A stretch of DNA of 39,737 nt from Zygnema cylindricum (Eukaryota > Streptophyta > Zygnematophyceae > Zygnematales > Zygnemataceae), in NCBI GenBank assembly GCA_037447655.1, contig JBBHKE010001819.1, positions 1 to 39,737 on the forward strand, written 5' to 3'. The notes beneath the pieces were generated by a model. It was not told the origin of the DNA. It searched no databases and was given only the letters and a program-made list of their open reading frames with translations. Shown piece after piece: positions 1 to 10,034 of the stretch (within the stretch, counting starts at the first letter, position 1; every line of letters begins with the position of its first letter). Position numbers and translations under genes: made by a program.

Positions 1-2541
1 TAACCTCTTGGAACTTATTCATTAAGATGTGTAAGGACCCTCCAAAATGTGATCCCTTGCTGGCAGCAGATACTTCGTTACATTCACAAATGACTTCTCC
101 AGATTCAATAGGATCTATTTCATTAAGGAGAAAAGGAGGTCTTCACCCACTTCGAACACTTTCGGAATTGGGCAGAGAAACTTCATGGCAAGTGCATTCT
201 TTCCTTAAAATCTGATAATGGAGGTGAATATACTTCCAATGAGTTTGCTTCTTATTTGAGAGAAAATGGCATCTCTCACTAGTTTACAAGCAGAATAAAG
301 TTTGAGAAAGGCTGAATAGAACTCTAACTAGGAGTGTTAGATCTATGATGGCTGATTAGGGAATATACATTAAGTTTTGGGCTGAAGCTTACCAAATTAC
401 AACTTATATTAGGAATTGATTAGAAACTAGATCTGTTCAAGGAAAGACACCTTATGAAGTGTGGAATGATAGTTTACTAGATGCCAGTCACTTTAGAGTT
501 TTTGGTAGCCAGTGCTTTGTACTAGATAACTTACCAAACTAGAAATTGAGTCCGAAGTCTATACATGAAATCTTCATGGGATATGATGATAAGTCTGTAG
601 GATACAGAGTTTATTGTCCTCAAAAACATACCATACAGATTACCAAAAATATTCAGGTGAAGGATGAGAGTGACTCTATAGACGTATGTAGTATGGATAA
701 TTATAAGAAGAAGGAAAATCTATAAGAATATGTCATCTTGGATCAGATTCATTTTTGCGTCTTCGGCAACTTTTACTTCTTCTTCTACTGGAGTGCTAAA
801 TATTGGAGTACCACCAACAACTGAACAACAAAGAGGAGCTGATCATCCTCTTCCTCCACCTCAGAGTCGAAACCTAAATCCAACAGTTCCAGCCACAAAT
901 TTTCCGGGGGGAACAAGACATAGTTCTCGCTTGAGGGGAGAACCAGTTCAGTATGTTTTTTCTACAAGTACTAGGGAGCCTTTTACCATTCACGAAGCAT
1001 TTTCCTGTTTCTGAAAAGGATCACTGGATTGTAGCTACAAATGATTAGATGAAGTGAATGATGGAAGCTCAAACGTGGGAGCTTGTGGAGCTTCCACCAA
1101 ATTGGAAAGCCATTAGCTGCAAGTGGGTCTTCAAAGTGAAACTCAACCCAGACATTACCATTATAAGGTATAAAGCTCGGCTGCTTGCAAAGGGCTTTAG
1201 TCAGAAGGAGGGAATAGACTATGAGGAAACCATCTCTTCGTTGTCAAGCTTCCTACAGTTATTGTCTTGTTGTCTTTAGCTGCAATTGAAAATATAGAGC
1301 TACCTCAAATGAATGTTAAAACAAATTTTTTCCATAAAGACTTAGAAGAAGTGATCTATATGAAACAACCTGAAGGGTAGGCAAAAAAAGGGAAGGAAAA
1401 TCTAGTCTGTAAACTGTTGAAATCGTTGTATGAATTGAAACACACTCCAAGACAATGGAATATGAAGCTAGATGAATTTCTCACCGGTTAGGTTTCACAA
1501 GGATCTGCTCAGATCACTTTGTTTATGTCATGGAAGGAGAGGATGGTGTGATCTACGTAGCTGTTTATGTGGATGATCTGGTGCTTATCACTAAATTTAT
1601 GAATGAGATAAACAAGATAAAAACAACTCTGAATGCCACGTTTGAAATAAAAGACTAAGGTGAGGTAAAGAATATCTTAGGCATTCAAGTAGAGAGAGAG
1701 TTGAATCAGAAGGTGATTAATCTTACTTAGAGAGAAGCTATTGGAAATGTACTTGAAAGATTAGTCATGGCAGAGGCATATTGGAGTGCCACTCATATGG
1801 AGTTCAGGCAAAAGGTGGAAGGAAAGGAGACAGATGGAGAATGATACTCAAGGATGACATGGAACCAAAGGAGTCAAACTTCATGTCCACAATTCCCTAC
1901 CGACAAGTTGTTGGGATTGATATCTACTTCATTAAATGAACACGTCTTGATATTGCAACGGTAGTAGGAGCACTAAGCCGAAGCCTTCATAACCCGAAGA
2001 GATCAGATTGGGAGGCAACAAAACGAGTCCTTAGATATCTTGCAGGAACACGCGTTCTCAGACTTTCTCTTGGAGGAGATGAAGAGAAGATCAGCACCTA
2101 GAGTGATGCGAGTTATGGTGATATGCTAAGCCGACGCTCTACCATTGGATTCATTCTCAAGATTGATGAGAGTGCTATCTGCTCGACTAGCAAGCTCCAA
2201 AAGGTGACTATTTAGTCAACTATGGAAGCTGAATACGTGGCCGCTAGCTCAGTTGTAAATGAACTTCTTTGGGTAAAGTCTCCTTTAGAAGCACTAAAGT
2301 TTTTGCAGTCTTGTCCTCAAGTCGTATGATGTGACAATCAAGCTGCTATTGCTATTCTTTCTAATCGGAATAATCACTTCATATTGATATTAAGTTACAC
2401 TTTGTGAGGGAAAAGGTGATGGCTAAAATTCTGAAGCTTATATACTTACCCAATTTGGAAATATTGGCAGATATGATGAAAAAACCCTTCCCTGCACCAA
2501 AATTGAAATTTTGTAGAGAGGCATGTGGTCTAAGTGGCTAG
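1..2541 (+). pseudogene. Copia-B pol remnant (integrase, RT, RNase H)
   Basis: This is a degenerate Pol polyprotein read in several frames. Visible landmarks, in order, are the integrase core motif SDNGGEY near 216-236, the proline-rich linker and a GG..SSRLRGE segment near 850-945, the RT start CKWVFKVKLNPD near 1120-1155, a YVDD active site near 1566-1578, the RNase H motifs SDASYGD near 2103 and STMEAEY near 2217, and CDNQAAIAI near 2331. Numerous TAG/TAA stops and small indels break every domain. The 5' part (gag, protease, early integrase) lies beyond the window start. The order matches B1. In life it would have supplied integration and reverse-transcription functions in virus-like particles. 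This copy cannot. Confidence 0.85.
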
Positions 2542-2552
2542 AAGAGTCTATT

Positions 2553-2564
2553 GCTTTAGGGGAG
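2553..2564 (+). other. Polypurine tract of the old Copia-B element
   Basis: A purine-rich stretch ending in aggggag lies immediately 5' of the LTR start (tgttgttttg), the expected second-strand primer position. The same motif borders the 3' LTR of B1. Confidence 0.75.
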
Positions 2565-3458
2565 TGTTGTTTTGAAATCTTTAGTCCTCACTAAGTTTCA
2601 TATGTGAGGGTAGTGTCTTTTGGTACTTAGTTTATTTTGTGGAAGTCTGGTTCAGTATGTACCACAATTTGTGTGACAATAAACAATGAGGGAGTACACG
2701 ATGTATCACACTCTTGGGACACGCGTCAGTAAAAGAAGATGAGAAGCTCCACAAGGTTGGGTCTTATAATTCAGATTGGCGTGAAGACCGAGGTGTCACA
2801 CAAAGTTTAATCTTAAACGGAACTTCTGAAAAATGGCCGACGAGATATGCTACGGAAATCCGCTAGTGAATGTGGACCATGTCTATGAATATCTGACATG
2901 TTTTGTACGGTGTAGTGTGACGTTATTATCCGTGTGTTGTACATAAACGTGTTATGTTTGATTAGGAATTGAGTTCAGATTCAATTTACATGACATTACC
3001 TTGATATATTTAGGTATCCTCCTCAGTCCCGGTACATATTATTTGATGTAGGGCTGGTATGCCTCCCTACCTTAGTTAGGGTAGTGAGTGCATGTTAGCT
3101 TTCAGAACAACATATCTTTTAGGTATAAGAGTTGGACTCAGCCATTTCAGAAGGAAAGAACTTGTTGTATAACATTTATGCTTTAACATTTTTTTATATT
3201 TGAGTAAGAGTTTCTCTCAGATCTGTTTGCATGTTTCTGTGAAAATTTGCACTTTTGTTCCTCTTTGTAGTATCTACATTGTGTTTGATTTGTATGCCTA
3301 ATTGGTAGCCTATTTTTTTTTTGGCTGTGTTCTAAAGCTGTATGTTTTTATGATCAACTTTGAGAGTTTCTTGCTTGTCTTAATTCTTTGATGTCTACTC
3401 CAGCTTCATCTTCATGTTCATCTTCATCTTCAATGGGTGTGGTAGCCATAGAAAAACA
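2565..3458 (+). repeat. Diverged Copia-B LTR shared by two internal regions
   Basis: It starts TGTTGTTTTG right after the polypurine tract and ends GAAAAACA, matching both ends of the B1 LTRs at 28193-29032 and 33123-33966 with strong divergence between. It is followed directly by gag sequence rather than a PBS. An ATG at 3391 opens a frame reading M-S-T-P-A-S-S-S and ending E-K-Q at the LTR edge. This corresponds to M-T-T-P-A-S-S-S..E-K-Q in B1, so the LTR end is protein-coding in both copies. Confidence 0.75.
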
Positions 3459-3984
3459 AGCTGCATATGTCCTACATTCAAGTTACAAAAGCATAAGAAA
3501 TAAGGAATGCTTTGAAAGAGACATATTTTGGAGCTAATGCACAGTATGAGATTATTAGTGCTGGGTAGATCTGGAAAAAAAAATATACAGGCGGAAGCAT
3601 GGTAGAGTATTGCTAAAATTCAGACTTTTAATAGCTAAAAATGCATGCTTAGGGGTTTTTTTCTTGTATACCATCAAGCGATGATTATAGTAAGAGGGAT
3701 TCATAATGAGTATAAAGAAGCCTCGGATGAACTGAAAAAGCTCGATAAAATTAACTGGAATCTAGCTACAGCTATAGAGTATAGATGAATAAGCCACTCA
3801 ACAGACATTTAATTTTGGAAAGCCAACAGTAGCTTACAATGCTCAATTTTAGAGAGGTAGCAGATCCTAGGAAATCAGTGTTTTCAGCAGTATGAAAGAT
3901 GTATCTATCACTATAGTAATGGTCATATGTTCAGATTTTGCCATTTGTATGTAAAAACGTGTGAAACAGGTGCTTATCGAAAGA
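3459..3984 (+). pseudogene. Copia-B gag remnant fused to LTR end
   Basis: Translated pieces match B1 Gag from the segment LHMTYIQ onward: ANAQYEI, YTGGSM, and a degraded zinc knuckle near 3900-3945 reading CIYHYSNGHMFRFC, in which the second Cys of CX2C has become His. The PBS and the first part of Gag seen in B1 are missing, so the LTR edge at 3458 abuts a mid-gag codon. Several stops and frameshifts are present. The protease and the start of integrase are also absent downstream. Confidence 0.75.
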
Positions 3985-4055
3985 GTGTTGTTTTTGAAAA
4001 GTTAGTTTCGTGCGTACGCGATGTTTTGTGCGTGCGCTTGTTCACGTCCGTAATT
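3985..4055 (+). other. Unexplained filler between gag and integrase remnants
   Basis: About 70 bases rich in CG dinucleotides and gtgcgt/gtacgc motifs separate the zinc-knuckle end of gag from mid-integrase. They do not match the equivalent part of B1. They begin TGTTGTTTTTGAAAAG, which resembles the start of a Copia-B LTR, so this may be a scrap of LTR left by recombination or filler at a deletion joint. Confidence 0.4.
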
Positions 4056-5111
4056 AATGACCGAAGAAGAAGAGTGAGGTCTTTACACGTTTCAAGCACC
4101 AATCCTTGCTTTGCGATCTGACAACAGTGGAGATTACGTATCACATGCTTTTGCTGATTATTCAAAAGATAATGGAATTTCTCATGAATTTACTGTTCTG
4201 TATACTACTGAACAGAATGGTGTTGCTGAAAGGCTCTATAGGACTTTGACTAAGTGTACTTAATCTATGATAATGAATAAAGGTGTAGATCAAAAATTAT
4301 GGGTGGAGGATTTTGAGTGTGCTTCAAACATTAGAAACATAATAAAAATCAGATCTGTAAATGATAAAACACCGTATGAAATGTGGACAGGAACAAAGTT
4401 GAATGTGAGTCACTTTAGAGTCTTTAAAATCAAATGTTTTATGTTGTATAATCTTCCAAATTGGATGCTCAGTCCGAAATCTATACCTGGCAATTTTTTG
4501 GGTTATGATGATCTGTAGGATAAAGAGTATATTATCCTCAGAAATATACAATATAGATTGGTAAGAATATTCAAATTAAGGAAGAGAGTCAAATTGTTGA
4601 TGTTTTTAGTTTGAATGAGGCAGAAAAGAAAGAAAAAAATGTAGGAATACATCATCTTTTAACAGATTCCTTTGAAGACATCATCTGTTTCCCTTTCTTC
4701 CTCCACAACTGGACTCCCGCATGTTTATGGGCTGCCACATTCCCCTGCTGTTGCACATTCTACTGAACCATCTCCTCCACCTCCTCCTTCTCCTCCTCCC
4801 CTTCCTCTAAGACAAAACAGAGGACCAACAGTCCGCGCTTCAGATTTTACGAGAGGAAAAGATGCTACTAAACATTCTCCTCCACCTCCTCCTCCTCCTC
4901 CTCCTCCCCCTCCTCTAAAATATAATTGGGGATCACAGGTTCTCGCTTCACATTTTCCGGGGGGGAGAAGACAAAGCAGCAGGCTTAGAGGTGAACGAGT
5001 GGACACTACCTATTATGCAAGCACATGGGAACCTTTTACCATTCAGGATGCCTTTTTCTGTTCTCAAAAAGGATCGGTGGATTGCTGGTACTGAAGACGA
5101 TGAGGATGCAC
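4056..5111 (+). pseudogene. Copia-B integrase-linker remnant
   Basis: Integrase core sequence (SDNSGDY near 4118, then QNGVAERL near 4213) runs to the post-integrase region and linker. The linker carries two proline-rich runs (about 4765-4810 and 4876-4915). The two runs are separated by a repeated module (LRQNRGPT / LKYNWGSQ followed by GG..RQSSRLRGE), so the linker seems duplicated relative to B1, which has one run. The frame is open for 140 codons (4672-5094) but lost elsewhere. The sequence ends just after the FTIQ(D/E)AF motif, before the RT, at an inversion joint. Confidence 0.75.
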
Positions 5112-5449
5112 CATGCAATAATCTACCATGTTTCCGCGTGTAAATTTATATTCCCAGATCTGCCCAGCAATTATAATCTCATGTTGTGCATTAGCTCTTG
5201 AATATGTATTTTTTCGACGCATCCCAGATTTTTGATGCTTTGATAGCCTAAATGTAGGATATATGCAGTTCATTTGAGATCATTAATTTTCTACAATGAA
5301 GTTCGTGCTCATTCTTTTGACCAAAACTGGCATCAGTTTGTGCCAAAGATCCATTAACAACAATAAAAAACTTCACTTATACAAAGTAAGACCTGACAAG
5401 TTCTTCCTAATATAAGTATTCTTGCACATCAAAGACCTGAATTTGTGAA
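5112..5449 (-). pseudogene. Copia-B gag 5' fragment, inverted
   Basis: On the - strand this fragment runs from the PBS into Gag in a single frame with a few stops. It begins V-T-G-P-P-S-Q and continues through VFD.QEYLY, LVRSYF, KLMIS and LHISYI to the segment before YTGGS in B1. It abuts the + strand pol remnant at about 5111, forming a head-to-head joint. Because the frame is continuous from the PBS, it shows that the ancestral Copia-B Gag began upstream of the PBS, in the LTR. Confidence 0.75.
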
Positions 5450-5464
5450 GGCGGGCCCGTGACC
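5450..5464 (-). other. Copia-B primer binding site (half-tRNA-like)
   Basis: The - strand reads GGTCACGGGCCCGCC. It aligns with the Copia-A PBS (GGTTATGGGCCCACC) with only three differences, all transitions. About nine bases of LTR-like sequence remain on its upstream side (tgtggtttt at 5465-5473). Confidence 0.55.
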
Positions 5465-5707
5465 TGTGGTTTTAAAACAATTGGTGGTACCAAAAACGTA
5501 TAACTATGTGGCCTCCATTGGCCCATAGAATGTGCAGCTTATGTAAAGCCTCTAGGATAATATTTGCCTTTTTGACTTTCAGACCAAATAGAATTCACTC
5601 GGTCAGGATAGTATTTTGACCAACCTCACACTTGTGAAGGTCGGACTCCTTTAAGTCAAACGAACTAAATATCTCTGAATTTGCTTCCCGGAGTAGTAAG
5701 TTATGTA

Positions 5708-5723
5708 TGGCCAAAGGTGGCCA
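5708..5723 (-). promoter_or_regulatory. U5 hairpin 1 in copy A6
   Basis: The sequence TGGCCA-AAGG-TGGCCA forms a perfect 6-bp stem with a 4-nt loop. It lies at the position where other Copia-A LTRs have GGTCA/TGACC or TGGCA/TGCCA stems, so pairing is kept while the bases change. Confidence 0.6.
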
Positions 5724-6021
5724 ATTTTTACAAAAGGTCATATAGAGAGAGGCGCCTCAAAAATAGCTAAGTCTTTAAACCTTCTACTCATAGCTACCTA
5801 CTATTGAACCCAGTACCAATAAGAGGACTATATATTACAAGAAGGTACAATGGCCAGTGTAGTTTTTGTACAGCCATTGTAGGATATGGCTTTCTGGGTG
5901 AGGCTTGTCAGCTTGGGAGCCATAGTTCCTCCTCCCCTCATCTCCGGCGACTAGTGATATAACGCCACGTGGCATTACGTGACTCCATCTCCGAAAGCTG
6001 CCTAAAGGTCATTTCGGGTTT

Positions 6022-6026
6022 GCGGC
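6022..6026. repeat. Left target-site duplication of A1 (imperfect)
   Basis: gcggc flanks A1 on the left and gctgc (12463-12467) on the right: four of five bases match. A one-base change since insertion is the simplest explanation. Confidence 0.55.
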
Positions 6027-7073
6027 TGCAATTCTGTGTCCTCCATTGGACCACAGAATACAGGAAGCCTCTAGATAGTATTTAACTAACCCACTTTAAG
6101 CCACAACCACTGCTGCACAAGAAGGCAAACTGACAATTTGACTGCACCCCTGTGTAGCCTGGACTCCCTTGAGTCCGTAGAAAAAATAATCACTGAAAAC
6201 GGCCAACCAGGCGATAAGTTATAGGGTGGCAAAGATGCCAATTTATACAAACTCTCTGAGAGAGAGGACTATCTACCTAAATTTTCCTAAGTCCTAGTTT
6301 TTCCTAATTCCCTCTCACAGCTCCTATCTACTGCCTGTACGAACCAATCACAAAACTGTATAGTACTAGAAAGTACTACTGCCGATGTACTTTCTGTACG
6401 GCCTCTGTACGACAAGGCCATAAGTGGACGTGTGTATACTTTCCACTCATCCGTACGTTCCTCAGAATTCCCGCGACCGAATGATGTTTCCCCACGTGGC
6501 GCCAAGTGATGCCACGTCACTAAATGCCAAAGTGACCACTCCGGGATTCCGGCGATGATGTGCGCCGTTGGATTATATGCGAAACGTAATCTTGGCCGGA
6601 ATAAATACTTGCGCGATATTTGTTCCGATGTAGAAATAAAATGCGTGGTATCTGCTTTGAATTAGCGTCGTACGACGTACTTTATAAAACTGTATATATG
6701 TACGCCGTAAACAGTTTTAGTTAGATGAACTTTATCCTTTCGAACTAAATATATATCTATCACATACCATAGCACTTAGCATTGGTCCTAGTCTATTAGG
6801 ATAAAGCTGACGGCTACCGGTCAACTTGACGAACCGAAGGTACCGGGATCAAATCTCTGGTCCGTCAAGTATATTTTTAGTAACCTACTAAAAATAGCTG
6901 TCTGTTGAACTAAGGCAGCCATGGATCAACCTCTCTCTCTTTCCTTCAGTGACTACAGCAAGTATGGGGGCTAGAGAGCGGAGGTGGAGGCAGGCTGTCC
7001 GTCCTTTCCTTTTTCCTTTTATAAAAACATATTTAAACCTAGAAAATACTCTAGAAATCTATAAATTTCAACA
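6027..7073 (-). repeat. 3' LTR of A1
   Basis: It is bounded by TG..CA and borders the polypurine tract at 7074. It holds the U3 CACGTG box (6493-6498), a GTAC-rich stretch (about 6335-6415), the antisense tRNA-like module (6784-6863), U5 hairpins (6161-6176, 6227-6240), and at its very end (6046-6044 on -) the gag ATG, which is non-functional as gag start here because flanking DNA follows. An open frame of 77 codons at 6287-6520, duplicated in the other LTR, has no family resemblance and is probably chance. Confidence 0.92.
6784..6863 (+). promoter_or_regulatory. Antisense tRNA-like module in A1 3' LTR
   Basis: On the strand opposite to the element, an A-box-like motif (ctattaggataaagc) is followed about 50 nt later by a B-box-like motif (gggatcaaatc) and tggtcc. 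Spacing and order fit an internal Pol III promoter of tRNA type. The identical copy in the 5' LTR is at 12173-12252. Confidence 0.5.
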
Positions 7074-7085
7074 CTCCCCTTATTT
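7074..7085 (-). other. Polypurine tract of A1
   Basis: The - strand reads AAATAAGGGGAG directly before the LTR start TGTTGAAATT. It is the plus-strand primer site. Confidence 0.8.
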
Positions 7086-7091
7086 TCTAGT

Positions 7092-10034
7092 CTAATTTAA
7101 TTTTTCTTTCAACCCGCATTTTTCCCGACAATATTTTAGTTTAGGAGAGGGCACAGGTTTGGTCATCATGTCAGCCACCATTTCTTCATCAGGTCTATAC
7201 ACAAGATTTAGAATTTTATTTTCAACTTTTTCTCTTACGAAGCTTAATCTTATGTCCATATGTTTTGCTTTGAAATGGTGTTTTGGATTGGCTGCAATTG
7301 CAATTGCAGCTTGGTTATCGCAAAAGATTTCATGCACTCCCTCCTTCATAAATCCCAGTTCTTGTAACAATGATTTCACCCACATTAGTTCTTTTACAGC
7401 AGAACACGATGCCATATACTCAGCCTCCATAGTAGACTGAGCAACCACCTTTTGTTGCTTACTGCTCCAACAGCAAGCACCTTCCCCCACATACAAAACA
7501 TATCCAGAAGTGCATCTTCTCATAGGTGCATCCCCATAACTGGCGTCACTCCAAGTGGTGATATCAGTATGCTCCCCTCCCAAATGCAACCATAACTCTT
7601 TAGTTCCCACCAGATATCTCATGACTCTCTTGGCTGCCTCCCAATCTCTCTTCCTAGGATCATTAAGACTCCTACTGAGTACTCCAACTGCTGCCGCTAT
7701 GTCCGGCCTGGTACAGTTCATAAAATAGATTAAGCTTCCTACGACCTGTCTATAAGGAATAGACTTCATGAACTCTCTCTCCTCTAGACTCATCTGATCG
7801 TCTAAGATCATCACTCCTCCTTCTACACTCCCATCACTTACTTTTTTCAAGTCCATGGGAGTGGTACAACTGTTAGCATTTTCCATCTGGAATTTCTCAA
7901 GCATATTACCTATTGCTTCTTTTTGAGTAAGTCTGATAATCTTCTTCCCTCTATCTCTCTCCATTTGGATCCCCAAAATATATTTTGCCTCCCCTAAATC
8001 CTTCATATCAAATCTGCCCCTAAGATCTTTCTTTAGCCTATTGATATTATCTAAAGACTTACTTAACACAAGCAGATCATCCACATAAATTGCAATAAAA
8101 ATGACACCATTCTCATCTTCAAACATATAGATAGAATGGTCAGAGCTGATCCGGATGTATCCCAGATCGGTGAGAAACTCATCTAGTTTCTTATTCCACT
8201 GTCGGGGAGCATGTTTCAGTCCATATAAGGACTTTATGAGCCTGCACACTTTGCTCTCTTCTCCTTCTTCCACAAACCCCTCGGGTTGCCTCGTAAAAAT
8301 TTCTTCCTCTAACTCACCATTAAGAAAAGCAGTCTTAATATCCATCTGGTGAATTTCCATGTCTTCCGCTGCGGCTAGACTGAGGAGAATCCTTACCGAT
8401 GGGAACCGAACAACTGGAGCAAAGGTCTCCTCGTAGTCAATCCCCTCCTTTTGGGTGAACCCCTTTGCTACCAATCGAGCCTTATACCTCTCAATTGTAT
8501 TATCTGGGTTCAGTTTTAGTTTAAATACCCATTTACATCCAATAGGTTTTCTGTCTGGAGGGCAATCCGCTAGTTCCCAAGTATTTGCTTCCATGATAGA
8601 AGCCATCTCATCATTTATGGCTCTAATCCATCTTTCTTTCTCAGGACTATTCACTGCCTCTAAGTAAGACTGAGGCTCATCTGGGTGAGATAGCTTAGTT
8701 ACCTTATGGGCAGCTTGTTTTTCCTGTATCCTTTTGCTGCTCCTCCTTCCTCCCTCAAACTCCGAAGCTGGAACGGATGGAAGTCTTGGATTTCTTCTCA
8801 CTGTCTCATCGGCTCCCCTGTCCATAAAAACCGTATCTTGTCCCGCTTCTTCTATTTCTTCGAAGTCCATAGGAGTATGTGAGGTTTCCGGTGAGTCTCC
8901 TGTATCTTCGATCTCCCCTGAATCTGTAATCACAGTTTCACTCATGTCTTTTTCGGGAACGACTGAGTTCTCCTCACTTTCGGACTCAAATCTGATCCTT
9001 ATCTTCTTTGTATATTTGAAGGGGTCAAATGACTTCCCTTCATCCATGACAACTAAGTGTTTGACCAGAATGATATCTTTCTTTGCTAAGTCATAGACTC
9101 TATATCCCTTAACATCCTCATCATATCCCACAAAGTATCCAGGTTTTCCCTTAGCATCTAGTTTCCAGTTTTTCCTATCCGTGTCAAGACTGTAAACTTG
9201 GCTACCAAATACTTTAAGGTGTGAGATATCTGGTTTCCTTCCAACCCATCTCTCATAAGGTGTCACTCCCTTTACAACTGAGGTAAGGACTCTTTTTTTA
9301 ATATAGTTGGCACAGTTCATTGCCTTTGCCCAAAATCTCTTTCCTATTTTCTTGTCTGCCAACATACTACATGCACTATCTCCTAGTGTTTTATTCAACC
9401 TCTCAGCTACCCCATTTTGTTCTGGGTTATATGGTACAGTTTTCTGGTGCTGCACTCCCTCATCTCTCAAATATTCCTCAAACTCGTTAGAGGTATATTC
9501 CCCCCCATTATCACTCCTTATCATTTTAATGGGGGTTTCATGCAACTTCTCACTCCAAGCTTTATATTCTATGAAGTAAGTTGATGTTTCAGACTTTGTT
9601 TTCAGAAAGTATACTCTAGAGTATCTAGACCAGTCATCAGTTATTGTCATCATAAACCTCTTTCCTCCAACCGAAGGTACTTTTGCAAGTCCCCAAATAT
9701 CTGTGTGGACTAAATCTAATACTTTCTCACCTCTATATGTGGCGGCTTTGGGAAAGGGAAGTCTGTGAGCCTTACCTTGAGCACAACCACTACAATCATC
9801 CATCATTTCATTATCCCCAAACTCAATGCCATCTACTACCCCAAGTTTTTTCATTTCCCTTAACCTATCAAAATGTACATGTCCCAACCGCTTATGCCAA
9901 ATCATCACTTTAGGAACACCAACATAGTAAGCATTCTTCTTTTCATTACTCAAGTTAAGTCTAAACATTCCTTGGCTACCCTTATCTGCTGTGAAGTAAA
10001 CTTCATCCCCATACTTAGCTGTAAAGACTCCCTT
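7092..10034 (-). CDS. Copia-A Pol: integrase, reverse transcriptase, RNase H
   Basis: This is the downstream part of the A1 polyprotein, open for about 980 codons to a stop 18 bases before the LTR. Numbering from the Met at 9968: a GAG-pre-integrase zinc-binding region holds WHKRLGH (24-30) and CSGCAQGK (59-66). The DD35E integrase core has D90 (HTDIWG), D153 (RSDNGGEY) and E189 (NGVAERLN), with 35 residues between the last two. An acidic linker follows. RT starts at GCKWVFKLKLNP (477-488) and has D543 (QMDIKTAFL) and YVDD 628-631. RNase H has D807 (WSDASYG), the EAEY motif 847-850, D883 (CDNQ) and D904 (HMDIR). Length and order are normal for copia. The reading frame continues upstream to the TGA at 10037-10035. 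The first Met is therefore not a real start, since Pol would be made as a Gag-Pol fusion and cut by the protease. Confidence 0.93.
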   Translation of the reverse strand, partial: KGVFTAKYGDEVYFTADKGSQGMFRLNLSNEKKNAYYVGVPKVMIWHKRLGHVHFDRLREMKKLGVVDGIEFGDNEMMDDCSGCAQGKAHRLPFPKAATYRGEKVLDLVHTDIWGLAKVPSVGGKRFMMTITDDWSRYSRVYFLKTKSETSTYFIEYKAWSEKLHETPIKMIRSDNGGEYTSNEFEEYLRDEGVQHQKTVPYNPEQNGVAERLNKTLGDSACSMLADKKIGKRFWAKAMNCANYIKKRVLTSVVKGVTPYERWVGRKPDISHLKVFGSQVYSLDTDRKNWKLDAKGKPGYFVGYDEDVKGYRVYDLAKKDIILVKHLVVMDEGKSFDPFKYTKKIRIRFESESEENSVVPEKDMSETVITDSGEIEDTGDSPETSHTPMDFEEIEEAGQDTVFMDRGADETVRRNPRLPSVPASEFEGGRRSSKRIQEKQAAHKVTKLSHPDEPQSYLEAVNSPEKERWIRAINDEMASIMEANTWELADCPPDRKPIGCKWVFKLKLNPDNTIERYKARLVAKGFTQKEGIDYEETFAPVVRFPSVRILLSLAAAEDMEIHQMDIKTAFLNGELEEEIFTRQPEGFVEEGEESKVCRLIKSLYGLKHAPRQWNKKLDEFLTDLGYIRISSDHSIYMFEDENGVIFIAIYVDDLLVLSKSLDNINRLKKDLRGRFDMKDLGEAKYILGIQMERDRGKKIIRLTQKEAIGNMLEKFQMENANSCTTPMDLKKVSDGSVEGGVMILDDQMSLEEREFMKSIPYRQVVGSLIYFMNCTRPDIAAAVGVLSRSLNDPRKRDWEAAKRVMRYLVGTKELWLHLGGEHTDITTWSDASYGDAPMRRCTSGYVLYVGEGACCWSSKQQKVVAQSTMEAEYMASCSAVKELMWVKSLLQELGFMKEGVHEIFCDNQAAIAIAANPKHHFKAKHMDIRLSFVREKVENKILNLVYRPDEEMVADMMTKPVPSPKLKYCREKCGLKEKLN

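Larger units (their letters stand above)
1..5111 (+). mobile_element. Old Copia-B array: pol - LTR - gag/pol remnants
   Basis: This is a + strand stack of Copia-B sequence. It starts inside an integrase domain at the window edge, runs through reverse transcriptase and RNase H, then a polypurine tract and an LTR, and continues straight into a second, internally deleted gag/pol body. The second body stops inside the integrase-RT linker at about 5111, where it meets Copia-B sequence in inverted orientation. Many in-frame stops and frameshifts show that it is long dead. The family was assigned by matching its translations to the better preserved B1 element at 28193-33966. No target-site duplication is identifiable. 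Confidence 0.8.
5499..6026 (-). repeat. Copia-A LTR (copy A6), left part, split by A1
   Basis: This is the 3' half (U5 side) of a - strand Copia-A LTR. Its last 20 nt carry the ATG (5518-5516) followed by GAG GCC ACA and then a TAG. Next to it, at about 5483-5498, is a degraded PBS still ending in ACC. It contains a perfect 6-bp hairpin at 5708-5723 and a CACGTG box near 5964. A1 inserted after 6026, and the rest of this LTR resumes at 12463. No gag/pol of its own remains. Confidence 0.7.

Noticed and set aside
6022-6030. Alternative A1 LTR end giving a perfect gctgc duplication (6025-6029)
   Set aside because: It would make the LTR end ATT rather than CA and misplace the PBS, which in A2 follows the CA directly. 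The imperfect gcggc/gctgc pair is preferred.
6287-6520. 77-codon open frame in both A1 LTRs
   Set aside because: Same reasoning: LTR duplication explains its conservation. It overlaps the promoter region and is not kept in other Copia-A LTRs.
8734-9096. 120-codon + strand open frame opposite A1 pol linker
   Set aside because: It is a serine-rich shadow of the acidic linker on the other strand.
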